A stretch of DNA of 34,676 bases from Prosthecobacter debontii (GTDB lineage: Bacteria > Verrucomicrobiota > Verrucomicrobiia > Verrucomicrobiales > Verrucomicrobiaceae). A model generated the notes under the pieces. The model did no database searches, was not told the DNA's origin, and saw only the letters and a program-made list of their open reading frames with translations. The stretch spans positions 1 to 34,676 of the forward strand of contig CAMBPV010000024.1 of assembly GCA_945869695.1 (NCBI GenBank), in the 5' to 3' direction. Position 1 is the first letter of the stretch; every line of letters starts with the position of its first letter. The translations under genes were made by a program, and so were the position numbers. Shown here piece after piece: positions 18,222 through 27,503 of the stretch.

Positions 18222-21200
18222 GGTGCGATTTAAACCCGTGCCAGAAAGAGCCCCATTGGTTGGATTGCTCACGACAGCGTACGTCAGCGTCGCGCCCGGA
18301 TTCGCCGTGTCCTGTCCTGTAAGCGCAATCGAAGTTGCGGTGTTGTGGATAACGTTCACCGATTGCGCGTTGGCTGCGACTGTGCTCGTCACGTCGAAGG
18401 CGTTGCTTTCGCCTGCGCTCGAACCGCTGGTTGCGCGAAGCGAGAGCTGCGGTCCGGTCTGGTTCACCGTCACATTGCCCGTCCATAAGCCCGATGTGAA
18501 TGCGGTGGTCGAAGCCGGCACAACTGTGAATGTGTTACCAGTTTGCAACACCAGATTCGGAAGCTGTGTGGAAGTCAGCGGCGGCGGACTCGTCGTGCCC
18601 GACCACGTCAACGGATCCCCGTAGCCGCTGTCGGTGTAATAGTGGATGGTGCGCGTGGGGCTGGCGGTTGTGTAGGTCACGCCACCCTGCGTGGTGTACG
18701 AGGAATTGTTGAAGCTGAAATCCACCATCAGATTGCTCGCGCCGTTGTAAGCAAAGGGCGTCGTGAAAGTGAACGTCCTCAAACCAGTGGTGCTGATCGT
18801 CTCATTCGACTGGTACACCGTCGTCCACCCCGTGCTGTCCCATGAGGCCGTGCTGTAACTCGCGAGCGCGGTGTGCTTCATTCGGAGCGTCCAGTTGTTC
18901 ATCGTCTGGCCAGGCAGCGTCGTGACATTCAGCGACAGACCCTTGATCGTCGTCGCCGCACCGATCTCGCTTTGCAAGTAAATGCACTGTGTGCGCTGGT
19001 CGTGGTAGTAGGTGTAGAGTGGCAGTGCTGTAGTGGACGAATTACCCGTGCCCACCGAACGCGGAGCGCCTAAATTGACGCCACTGAGCGCCGCCGGGCT
19101 GACAAAGCTTGTCACCGTGTTGTTCGCCACATCCTGCGCCGTGATTGTCGTGCTGAACGCCGTGCCCGCCGTCTTCGGGCTGGTGATCGTGTTCCAGGCA
19201 AAATGATGCAGCGCGCCCGCCGCTACATTGAAGGTGTTGCTCACGCCGGTGTGACCGGCACCGTCATTCGCGGTCAACGCCACGTTCGTGTCAAAGGTGT
19301 TGATGGTCACATTGCCCGTCCACACGCCAGCGGTGAAAGCTGTCGTCGCCGAAGGCGTCATCGCCACCGCGCCGCCGGTTCCTGCACCGCTCAGATTCGC
19401 CGTTCCGGTGAAGCCCACGACGGTGCTGTTGCTTTGGTTCCGCGCCGTGATCGTCACGGTGAAGGCCGCACCGCGCGTCTTCGGACTCGTGATCGTGGCC
19501 CAACCGAAGTTGTGCAAATCATTGTCAATCACACTTGTGTTTGCCGTTCCGTTGGTGAATCCCGCCGCACTCGCGGTGATCGTCACCGTCGCGTTTGTCT
19601 CCACCACGGCGTCATTTGGCGCGGTGAGCGTGAAGCTGGCCGACGTCGCGCCCGCCGCGATAGTGGCGGAGGCAGGAACGGAGAGGCGAGGGTTATTGGA
19701 AGAGAGTGACACGACAAGTGGCGTCGTCAGCGTGCCGGAGATCGACACCGTTGCCGATCCCGTTGCGCCTTCGGTGATGTTGGCTGGCGGCGTGACAGTG
19801 AGATTCGTGTTCTCATTGTCCGACACCGCAAGCGGAGCGGTCGCACCCGTCCAACCAACAACAGATGCGCTGATCACGAGGTTTTGCGTTCCGTCGATGC
19901 GGTTGTCGTCGATGGCGGTGATGAGGAAATCAACGCTCGTGCTGCCGCCGGGGATCACGACCGTGGCCGGCACGGATGCATTCGATGCATCACTTGAGGC
20001 CAACGTCACGGTGATGGGGCTGGCATTGACCACGCTGCGTGTGACCGTGGCCAACACCGCGCCTGTGCCCTCTGTCGTCGTTGTGGGCACCGTGAGGGTG
20101 AGAGCTGCGGTTTCATTGTCTTCGACCGTGAAAATTCTCGTGCCTGGCCCGATCCCCGCTGCCGTCGCTGTGATCGTGGTGACCTGAGGTCCGTCCGCCA
20201 AGGCATCATCGACGGGCGTGACTTCAAAGTTCGTCGTTAACTCACCCTCAGCGATTGAGACGCTCGCGGGGACCGTGGCCGCGCTCGTGTCACTGGATGC
20301 CAGAGCCACAGTCGTCGTGCCCACCTGGGCTTGCGTCAGCGTTACCGTGAACGTCGTAGGCGCACCACCTTCCACTGCGCTGAAAGGCCCCGAAAGAATG
20401 ATCGCATTGGTCGCTTCGCCGAGGAACTCCACATCGTCAATGTTCCAGCCCGAATACGGCGATGCGGTGCTCAGGGTCTGATACCCCCAGCGCACCTGCA
20501 CCTGCGATTGATTGTCCGCAAAAGAGGAAATGTCATACTCCAACGTTTGCCAGGCATTGTCGGCAGTCACCGGACCTTCATTGACAAAGACCTCGCGCCA
20601 AGTCGAGCCGTCAGTGGAAACCTCCACCGTGTTGCGACTGGCGGTGACGGAGGCGGAATTCAGCCAACGCTTGAAGCGCAGCCGCGTTTGCACCCGGTTC
20701 TGTAGGTTCACGGGTGCTGAGGTTAAATAATGCGGCCCGGTAACCGTCGCTGAATGATTACCTGACAAATTGACGCCAAAAACCGAGCTACCCGTCGCGC
20801 CGGAGGTTGGGTCTGAATTGCCCGTGCCGCCGCCGCCCGCACCGCCCCCACCTGCAGGAGTGCCGAAAACCCACTCACCTGCGCGTGTCCAGCCCGGATC
20901 ACTACTGAGATCGAAGAGTTGCACCAGCGGTGATCTCACTTCCAACCTTACACTGGTGCGCTGGCTGAGCCCGCTGGTCGTGTTGGTGAAAACCAAATCC
21001 GTCCCGTGATAACCCGAAGCCACGGAGGACGCCTGCGTGGTGAAGGTGAGCGGCGCGGATGCACCAGCCGCCAGAGTGCCCGAGGAAGGACTGACCGCCA
21101 ACCATGGGGCGCCCGTCGCAGCGGTCCAGTTGATCGCAGAACCACTCGTGTTGCTGACGACCAAAACTTTGCTCGCCGGTGTGAAGGGGCCACCTTTGTC

Positions 21201-23513
21201 GCCCACGATGTTCCAACCATTTCGGTCGTCAATTTGAAGTGCATCTGGGACCGAATAAGACTCAACCACGCCCGTGGTCGTGCTGTTCGCCGGGCCGGAA
21301 GCACCAAAGCCGATGCCGCGCTTTGCGAAGCCTGACCACACCTCACCCATGTCCGCCGGAAAGGCCACCAGCGCCGCCTGGATGATGCTGTCTCGTGACT
21401 GAATAAAGGTCGGGTTGGCCGGTGCAAGTTTCATGCCATCGATCACGATCTGCAGCGCACGCTGGTTGCCCAATGCATACCCGTGTTTGCTGACTAAATT
21501 ATGTCGCACTTCCCATAGCATGTTGCACCAAACCTCGCCCTGAGCGTGATATTGGTCGGGAGATGCATTCGCACTCGAGTAGCGCGGGCAAAGGGGCACA
21601 CCGGTGTGGGGAAGCGCCTGCGTCGGGTCAATGTCGCGGTAAGTCAGCGGACTCTTCGTGCGGTCTGGGCCGTATGGGAATCGGCGGATGCCGAAGTAAT
21701 AATTCGTGCTGATATTGCTCAGCAGCAGCGTCGAGTAGCCGCCCATGGCGTAATTGCCGTGCAGATCATCGCCCTCCTGCGCCAGCATTGTGACGGCCAG
21801 AAAGTCAGACCAACCCTCGCCCATACCACGGGGTTGCCACGCACTGATTCCCACTCCACCTCCGACGAGACGATTGCTCACGCCATGTCCGTACTCGTGA
21901 ATGATGATGTCATTGTCGAAGTCGCTATCACGGTCCGGATTCGGCCCCGTCCAGATATACATCTGCATGCGTCCTGGGCTGCCGTCTGCTGGTGCTGAGA
22001 AGTTCGCATTGTTTGTGCCGCTGCCATCCTGTGCATCGGCCTGCACCGCATCATTGCCTAGGCCACCGCGACCGAAGTTGTCGGTCTGGAAATTACCCGC
22101 GCTCTCCGTGAAACCGAGCCCATACATTTTGTCGTGAATCCAATTGTTCATGTAGAACAATTGCGTCACCAAGGCCGGCTGATAGGTCACGGGCGATTGC
22201 GTTGAATCCACCGGGAAATCGAACACGCGCAACGCTCCGCCATTGGGACGCGGCAGGTCGGGACTGTTGTTGGCGTCCGTATCTGTGTGCGCATCCACGT
22301 TATTGCCCAGCGTCTCCATGTTCCCATCGTTGATCCAGCCATTTGGAGATGCCGTCGTGTTTTCCGCCTGAAAGGTCAGCACCTGACGCGGAGCCTCCAG
22401 CGGCTGCAGACTTGACTTATTGCGAGGCCCAGGCGTCATCGAAAACGGGCTGTCAAACGGCTGCTTGCTTGCCGGGTTCGCATACACGCGATACGTCGCA
22501 TCACTGATGTCCGCAGTCAGACTCGTGCGGTAAAGCAACTCACCTTTTTCAGCATCCACCACCGTGCGGAACATCTCGTTTTGCGCGAGGCTGAAGGTCG
22601 TGACATCCCACGCAAGTCTCACGCGATCCGCACTCATCGGCATCCAGGTTAACTGAGCCGTCGTGTCACTGAGCTTGGGGGCTGTGAAACTCTGTTTGCG
22701 TTCACCCCCTTCAGCTGCGCCCTTTGCTACAATTTGACTGGCAGGCACCTCTTCACTCCATGAAGCGGCAACCAGTGAAATAGCTTTCGATGCATTCACA
22801 AGAGGGTTTGTAATCGCCTCCAATCGCTGCTCAGGAGGCATCTTTGAAGCCGATGCGGGATCACTGAGAAAATGGGATCCCAAAGTCACCAGATCTCCAT
22901 TCTTGGTGAGGTTGGCTTTAAAAATAGTCTTGAAAAGAGGGATGCCATCCAATTCCTGTTGCCAAACCACGGTCTTGAGTCCGCTGTGTGCTGTCACATC
23001 ATCTCGTGAAACGCGGGAGTTTTCCTGATTCAGCACGGCTGAGGGGTGACCGAAAAGCGCGGCGTTGTCGTCAACAAAACGTCGAACGGCGTCGAGGGGG
23101 TCGCTATTTCCTCCGGCCTTCTGATTTGGACGTGTCAAAAACTTGCCCACAGCCACGATGTTCGACGGCGCACCGGTGATCGCATCAAAATCGATCTGCA
23201 CACCCGGGATCTTTTCTTGTAACTCGGTCACGGCTGATTCTCTGGCCTTTGCAAGGATGGATGACTCGATTGCTTTTCGTGAGTCCAACTCGGGAATCGC
23301 CTTCGGCTTGAGCCGACTCATGATGTCACGAGACCCTGATTCTGGCGGGCTTTCATCCGCCTGAGGCACCTGCCCCGCATCCGATTTCACTGAGGCCGCC
23401 GCTCTTTCTCCGTCTGAGCCTCGGACGGCTAACCAACAGATAAGCCCCAAGATCATGACGGCGATCAAGGCTGCAACCAACCCGACAGAGCTTCTTTTTT
23501 GGGATTTACTCAT
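18219..23513 (-). CDS. M36 (fungalysin) metallopeptidase, proximal part of giant protein
   Basis: Frame of 1764 residues. Residues ~10-31 are a hydrophobic signal or anchor segment after a basic N-terminus. A propeptide region (FTP-like, ~165-215, around GLKTVVWQQELDGIPLF) precedes the M36 catalytic domain (~385-735). Zinc ligands are H539 and H543 in HEYGHGVSNRL, with E540 as catalytic base and E566 in GEGWSDFLA as third ligand; HAQGEVWCNMLWE is also typical of M36. Then follow a BACON-like domain (~775-855), a glycine-rich beta-sandwich (~857-1035), three Calx-beta-like domains (~1035-1330), two Ig-like repeats beginning HNFGW and HHFAW (~1335 on), and a cadherin-like module cut by TAA. Predicted to be a secreted or surface protease. 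It lies 90 bases after a TPR gene of the ExbB/ExbD cluster on the same strand. Confidence 0.88.
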   Translation of the reverse strand: MSKSQKRSSVGLVAALIAVMILGLICWLAVRGSDGERAAASVKSDAGQVPQADESPPESGSRDIMSRLKPKAIPELDSRKAIESSILAKARESAVTELQEKIPGVQIDFDAITGAPSNIVAVGKFLTRPNQKAGGNSDPLDAVRRFVDDNAALFGHPSAVLNQENSRVSRDDVTAHSGLKTVVWQQELDGIPLFKTIFKANLTKNGDLVTLGSHFLSDPASASKMPPEQRLEAITNPLVNASKAISLVAASWSEEVPASQIVAKGAAEGGERKQSFTAPKLSDTTAQLTWMPMSADRVRLAWDVTTFSLAQNEMFRTVVDAEKGELLYRTSLTADISDATYRVYANPASKQPFDSPFSMTPGPRNKSSLQPLEAPRQVLTFQAENTTASPNGWINDGNMETLGNNVDAHTDTDANNSPDLPRPNGGALRVFDFPVDSTQSPVTYQPALVTQLFYMNNWIHDKMYGLGFTESAGNFQTDNFGRGGLGNDAVQADAQDGSGTNNANFSAPADGSPGRMQMYIWTGPNPDRDSDFDNDIIIHEYGHGVSNRLVGGGVGISAWQPRGMGEGWSDFLAVTMLAQEGDDLHGNYAMGGYSTLLLSNISTNYYFGIRRFPYGPDRTKSPLTYRDIDPTQALPHTGVPLCPRYSSANASPDQYHAQGEVWCNMLWEVRHNLVSKHGYALGNQRALQIVIDGMKLAPANPTFIQSRDSIIQAALVAFPADMGEVWSGFAKRGIGFGASGPANSTTTGVVESYSVPDALQIDDRNGWNIVGDKGGPFTPASKVLVVSNTSGSAINWTAATGAPWLAVSPSSGTLAAGASAPLTFTTQASSVASGYHGTDLVFTNTTSGLSQRTSVRLEVRSPLVQLFDLSSDPGWTRAGEWVFGTPAGGGGAGGGGTGNSDPTSGATGSSVFGVNLSGNHSATVTGPHYLTSAPVNLQNRVQTRLRFKRWLNSASVTASRNTVEVSTDGSTWREVFVNEGPVTADNAWQTLEYDISSFADNQSQVQVRWGYQTLSTASPYSGWNIDDVEFLGEATNAIILSGPFSAVEGGAPTTFTVTLTQAQVGTTTVALASSDTSAATVPASVSIAEGELTTNFEVTPVDDALADGPQVTTITATAAGIGPGTRIFTVEDNETAALTLTVPTTTTEGTGAVLATVTRSVVNASPITVTLASSDASNASVPATVVIPGGSTSVDFLITAIDDNRIDGTQNLVISASVVGWTGATAPLAVSDNENTNLTVTPPANITEGATGSATVSISGTLTTPLVVSLSSNNPRLSVPASATIAAGATSASFTLTAPNDAVVETNATVTITASAAGFTNGTANTSVIDNDLHNFGWATITSPKTRGAAFTVTITARNQSNSTVVGFTGTANLSGAGTGGAVAMTPSATTAFTAGVWTGNVTINTFDTNVALTANDGAGHTGVSNTFNVAAGALHHFAWNTITSPKTAGTAFSTTITAQDVANNTVTSFVSPAALSGVNLGAPRSVGTGNSSTTALPLYTYYHDQRTQCIYLQSEIGAATTIKGLSLNVTTLPGQTMNNWTLRMKHTALASYSTASWDSTGWTTVYQSNETISTTGLRTFTFTTPFAYNGASNLMVDFSFNNSSYTTQGGVTYTTASPTRTIHYYTDSGYGDPLTWSGTTSPPPLTSTQLPNLVLQTGNTFTVVPASTTAFTSGLWTGNVTVNQTGPQLSLRATSGSSAGESNAFDVTSTVAANAQSVNVIHNTATSIALTGQDTANPGATLTYAVVSNPTNGALSGTGLNRT
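18520..19065 (-). other. Domain nested inside the second Ig-like repeat of the giant protein
   Basis: The two Ig-like repeats align at ITSPKT...ALSG and again at TTAFTxGxWTGNVT. In the second copy about 180 residues lie between these anchors, starting RSVGTGNSSTTALPLYTYY and ending LVLQTGNTFTV. The insert resembles jelly-roll modules of Bacteroidetes-type secreted proteins (GTGxSTxxxLPxxTYYxxSxxQxIYLxSEIG pattern, from memory). Confidence 0.65.
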
Positions 23514-23603
23514 AAGATCCCACCCGTTTTATCGAAATCGCAGCCTTCCTGCAATCCTAATTTTCTCTAAGTTAGGGCAGCACTTTGAGCGCCAACTTCT
23601 CCT

Positions 23604-24536
23604 TTACTTCTTCTCAGGCTCGGGAGAAACCGCGGGCTCGGCGGGTTTTTCGGCTAGCTTGGCCAACTCGGGAGGGAGTTGGCCTTTGGCGGAGAGATCG
23701 CGGTAGATGACGGCGAGGGCGTAGGCTTGGCGTTTGAGTTGGGTGTGGTCGGGTTTCTGTTGGAGCAACTCATCAGTGAGCTTCAGGGCGGACTTGGCGG
23801 CTTGGGCTGTGAGGGAGGCGTCTGAACCAAGATTCAGGGTCAGGGCTCCATGATAATCGAGCAGGGCCAGTTCCTTTTTTCCGTCGTGTTCTTCAAGGAG
23901 TGCACGCATGAAAGAGAGAGACGAGAGGCGCGAACGGCTGGCTTTTTTGAAGGGAGCTTGGGGCAGGCTACCTTTGGCGGCTTTGTCTTCAAATCCTTGG
24001 AGATAGGCCATCAGCGCTACCCAGTCCTGCTTCCCGATGATCGTCCAGCCCTGGAGGTCCTGAATGTCTTCCTGGAAGCCTTCATTGAGGCTAAGCGGAT
24101 TGGCGAGTTGACGCTCAAAGACTGCGGCCAATTCCTTGAATTTACCCTGTTTTTGCAGGCTGCTGAAGCGGTAGTATTTGGCCATGCTGCCAAAGGAGTC
24201 TTTCAGCGGAACGAGCTTCTCCAAACTCTGACCCAGGGTCTCAAACTGCTTCTCAGCCTCAGCGTAGTTCCCGGATTGATAAACCGCCAAGGCCGCACTC
24301 CAGCCCCTGGGTTCCTCCATGTTATAATCCTTGATGTTCTGAAAAGGGAGCTTGAACGAGGTCGCGCCGTCTGCCGTGGTGCTGACGAGGATGCCTTCTT
24401 TGTCAGCTCCGATGACAAACCCGGGGGTCGTCTCGCCATTAACATTCAAGATCGTGGCCTGGAGTCCTTGGCCAAAGGCGGCGTTGGCCATCCAACTCGA
24501 AAAAAGAAATAGGAATGCGATCTGACTTTTCATCAT
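23604..24536 (-). CDS. Exported TPR-like protein with N-terminal SH3-like segment
   Basis: Protein of about 310 residues. Signal peptide MMKSQIAFLFLFSSWMANAA with probable cleavage near AFGQ. Residues ~25-75 read as a small beta domain (ILNVNGETTPGFVIGADKEG), followed by alpha-helical TPR-like repeats, for example AALAVYQSGNYAEAEKQFETL, and a proline/glutamate-rich tail. No enzyme motif is visible. The ATG at 24536 overlaps the TGA of the upstream 988-residue TPR gene in ATGA, with GGGGGA just before it, so translation is coupled. Likely a periplasmic partner of the large TPR protein and the ExbB/ExbD complex. An ATG 12 bases further upstream is less likely because the ATGA start yields a cleaner signal peptide. 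Confidence 0.78.
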   Translation of the reverse strand: MMKSQIAFLFLFSSWMANAAFGQGLQATILNVNGETTPGFVIGADKEGILVSTTADGATSFKLPFQNIKDYNMEEPRGWSAALAVYQSGNYAEAEKQFETLGQSLEKLVPLKDSFGSMAKYYRFSSLQKQGKFKELAAVFERQLANPLSLNEGFQEDIQDLQGWTIIGKQDWVALMAYLQGFEDKAAKGSLPQAPFKKASRSRLSSLSFMRALLEEHDGKKELALLDYHGALTLNLGSDASLTAQAAKSALKLTDELLQQKPDHTQLKRQAYALAVIYRDLSAKGQLPPELAKLAEKPAEPAVSPEPEKK

Positions 24537-27499
24537 TTGATCCCCCATAGACCTTCGTCAGGTTCAGCTGGTTTTTTGAGTTCATCCCGGAGTATCTTGT
24601 AGAACTCCTTGGCGCGCAGAATGTGCGGACCGCCCACGGGGTGGCTGGAAAGCTTATACATTCTCGAAACGGTGTCTTTCACGAGGCGGAAGGCTTTGTC
24701 TTTGTTTCCCTTTTTGACCTGAATCTCGACAGCCCGAACGCGCGCCTCGGCTGAGTAGTCCACAAAGTTTTCGAGCGGAGGAGCGACGAAGGGAGTGAAG
24801 GCTTCCAGCGCTTCGTCCGGCTTGCCCAGCTCCTCGTAGGAGCGCCCCAACTTGAAATAAACCTCGGGCCGCGAGCGCGTGAAGCTTTTCTCCTTCGTCA
24901 TGGCGGTGAAGGCAGACTGAGACTCGGCCCACATTTTTTTGTCATAGTAGAGCCGGCCTTTTTCCAGCATGGCCTCTTCCACATACTCGGGTTTGTCCTT
25001 CAACTCTTTGATCACCGAGTCAAAGGCTGCGATGGCGTCTGTGAAGGAGGCGTCGTCACCTGATTTACCCAGAACGCGAGCACGCCCCATGAGCGCCAGT
25101 GCATAGTGCTCTGACTGACCGCGGTCCAAGACCGATTGGAACCACTCGACGGCAAGTTTGTCGGTCTCAGCCGTGTTCTTCTGTGCGAGGTGACGCCCCA
25201 CCTGAACCACGATGTAGGCCGCGAGCTCTTTTTTATCAAATTTCTCCAACTCTTCCATCGCCACCTGGGCCTGTGCTTCTCTTTTTGGAAACTTGTCTTT
25301 GTAGGCGTCATTGCTGAGCAGATCCACCCGCGCCATGAGCAGCCACGCTTTGAGTGCATTGTTAAACTTCTGTCCCTCAGGAGCGAAGTTCATCAGGCGG
25401 TCCAACAGGGGCTCAGGACCTACGATGTCCAGATAGTTGGAGGTGTAAGAGCCGATGGCCTCCTCGATGCCCGCGCCTGTTTCGCCGCTGCCTAGTCGGA
25501 TGATGACCTTCTCCAGCTCATCCATGGCCTCCTTGCCACGCTTCGCTTCCTTCAGGGGTTCGAGCGCACCGACGATGATTTCCGCATCATAAAATCCACC
25601 TTTGTATTTCGCAGCATAAGCGTCGTAGTAGGCGATCACATCCGCAGGCTTTTTCAAAGCATTGGCCACCCGGACGAGTTGGACGAGGACTCGGGCGACG
25701 ACGGGCGCATGGGCATCGCCAGCGGCTTCACCTAGCTCCTTTGATTTCAGGTAAGCAGCTTCAGCTTGTTCATTGGCATTGAGCATGAGGTGGGAATCAC
25801 CCCGCATCGCGAGGGCTCGATCCAGATCTCCAAAATCGGGACGTTGTTTCATCAGGCTATCGGTGACCTCCAGACACTGGGGAAACTGTCCGAGCTGGAA
25901 ATGGCAGGTGGCGAGGTCGAGCAGCGCGTAACCCAAATAGTCTGAACTCGGGAACGCCTTCACAAAGGCCTCCAATTTGGTCACCGCTTCCTTCCACTCT
26001 TTAAGCCGCACCATGCTTGATGCCTCAAAATAGAACACCGGCTCTTTGAATCGGCTCTCAGGGAATCGCTTGGCATGAGACTCGAGCTCCACCTTTGCCG
26101 CCTCTGTTTTACCGAGATTAAAGAGAGAGGCTCCCATGACAAAGTCCGTCAGATCGCGCTCCTTAGCGTCTTTTGCCAAGGCGTCTCGAATGTCACCCGC
26201 CAAGGTCACGGCTTCGTCATATTGCTTTGACTGAAAAACGCTCTCCAGCATGAGGGTGCTTACGCTCCCGGCATATTCATGCTCAGGGAACTCCTTTCTG
26301 AACTGTGCGCCCAGCTCTTTCGCTGCATCCATCTGCCCTGTAGCCAGAGAGCACCGCATGGCACCGAAGAGAAAAATGGGCCGGTGCGTGCTTTTGGGAG
26401 CAGCCTGGAGACCATGAGAATAGATGGCGTAACCGGCCGACATATTCCCCAGCTTCTCATAGCAGGCGGCCAAGGTGAGTGCGGCGATCCAATCCAGTGA
26501 ATCATCCGCCGCGGCCTGCTGGGAGTATTTCTCGATTTCCTTTTTGAGGAGTTCGGGCACTTTACCATTGTGATACTTCGTGCTCCGGAGCCGGAGATCC
26601 CTAACCACATCGGCGCTCGGAGCCATCATGCCGATCAGTCGAATCGCCAGCGTCTGCTGATTGTTCTCTGAGGCCACACGCGCCAGCGCCAGCAGCCGAT
26701 TGTTGAACTCAAAACGCGCAAGATCGTAGGGTCCGAGAGCAAGACGACTTGAATTGGCATCGATAAACTGATGCGCTTGACGCTCAGTCTCCGGGCTGGC
26801 GATACCGGGTGTGGTCCAACTCTCGACCAACGCCATGAGGGCGCGAAAAAGACCGTCAGGCTTGGGCTTCACACCACCGGCACCCGCGAAGAGTTGCTCG
26901 AGCAGTGATTTGGCTCGGTCAGGCTGTCCCGCCTTCGAATAAGCTGTCGCCGCCTGCACCCGGAAAGCGGCATCATCGTAACTCCCGGCGGCAGCGGGTT
27001 TGGCGGCAAAGGCCTCATAGTCCTTCACTGCTTCCGCATATTTTCCGAGCGCCTGCTTGATCACACCCATTTCCAGCAGCGATAGCTCCCAGACAGGATT
27101 TGACCTGTCCTTCGGCGTATCCTTGGCGTTCTGGCCTTCTTTGTAGCACTTCTCGTAGGCAGCGAGTGCGTCGTCGAATCGCTTCAAATTTTTGAGACAG
27201 AAACCGTAGCGGTAATGCATCACACCGAACGCCGGACCAAAGTCCTGAAAGCCACTGGGCCCGAACTCCTTCATGATCTTCTCAAGCGGAACCAAAGCTT
27301 GCTCCCACTGCCCTTCTTCCATGAGGTTACCTGCTTTTTCGAACAGAGACTGGATGTTAAAATCTTCCTCCTCTGCTGCCGGAGCCTGCGCCAAAAGATC
27401 AAAAGGACTGAGCGCGACGAACAATCCGAAAAGGGAGACGAAGAGAGCGCCCCAACTCCGCGCGCTCATCAAACTGGCTTCGTGAGAACCGGTATTCAT
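24533..27499 (-). CDS. Large exported tetratricopeptide repeat protein
   Basis: Protein of 988 residues. The N-terminus carries a signal peptide (SARSWGALFVSLFGLFVALSP, cleavage near LLAQAPA). The rest is almost wholly helical TPR/Sel1-like repeats: examples are FEKAGNLMEEGQWEQALVPL, FDDALAAYEKCY, YAEAVKDYEAF, FPQCLEVTDSLMKQRPDF and, near the end, GRSYEELGKPDEALEAF. Such proteins act as scaffolds; no catalytic motif is seen. ATG 27499 lies four bases after the stop of the upstream exbD-like gene and has an AAGGAAAG Shine-Dalgarno; an in-frame TTG at 27520 lies within that gene and is rejected. Gene order ExbB-ExbD-ExbD-TPR recalls tolQ-tolR-...-cpoB, where a periplasmic TPR protein works with the Tol complex; this comparison is inference. 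Confidence 0.85.
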   Translation of the reverse strand: MNTGSHEASLMSARSWGALFVSLFGLFVALSPFDLLAQAPAAEEEDFNIQSLFEKAGNLMEEGQWEQALVPLEKIMKEFGPSGFQDFGPAFGVMHYRYGFCLKNLKRFDDALAAYEKCYKEGQNAKDTPKDRSNPVWELSLLEMGVIKQALGKYAEAVKDYEAFAAKPAAAGSYDDAAFRVQAATAYSKAGQPDRAKSLLEQLFAGAGGVKPKPDGLFRALMALVESWTTPGIASPETERQAHQFIDANSSRLALGPYDLARFEFNNRLLALARVASENNQQTLAIRLIGMMAPSADVVRDLRLRSTKYHNGKVPELLKKEIEKYSQQAAADDSLDWIAALTLAACYEKLGNMSAGYAIYSHGLQAAPKSTHRPIFLFGAMRCSLATGQMDAAKELGAQFRKEFPEHEYAGSVSTLMLESVFQSKQYDEAVTLAGDIRDALAKDAKERDLTDFVMGASLFNLGKTEAAKVELESHAKRFPESRFKEPVFYFEASSMVRLKEWKEAVTKLEAFVKAFPSSDYLGYALLDLATCHFQLGQFPQCLEVTDSLMKQRPDFGDLDRALAMRGDSHLMLNANEQAEAAYLKSKELGEAAGDAHAPVVARVLVQLVRVANALKKPADVIAYYDAYAAKYKGGFYDAEIIVGALEPLKEAKRGKEAMDELEKVIIRLGSGETGAGIEEAIGSYTSNYLDIVGPEPLLDRLMNFAPEGQKFNNALKAWLLMARVDLLSNDAYKDKFPKREAQAQVAMEELEKFDKKELAAYIVVQVGRHLAQKNTAETDKLAVEWFQSVLDRGQSEHYALALMGRARVLGKSGDDASFTDAIAAFDSVIKELKDKPEYVEEAMLEKGRLYYDKKMWAESQSAFTAMTKEKSFTRSRPEVYFKLGRSYEELGKPDEALEAFTPFVAPPLENFVDYSAEARVRAVEIQVKKGNKDKAFRLVKDTVSRMYKLSSHPVGGPHILRAKEFYKILRDELKKPAEPDEGLWGIK

Positions 27500-27503
27500 G
27501 CGT

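Noticed and set aside
23514-23603. Promoter for the giant gene in the 90-base gap
   Set aside because: A TTGCAG-17-TAAAAC pair exists on the minus strand but matches consensus poorly (3/6 and 4/6); not enough to call.
24203-24445. Short overlapping minus-strand frame in the second TPR gene
   Set aside because: Out-of-frame shadow rich in Arg/Ser without start signal or motif.
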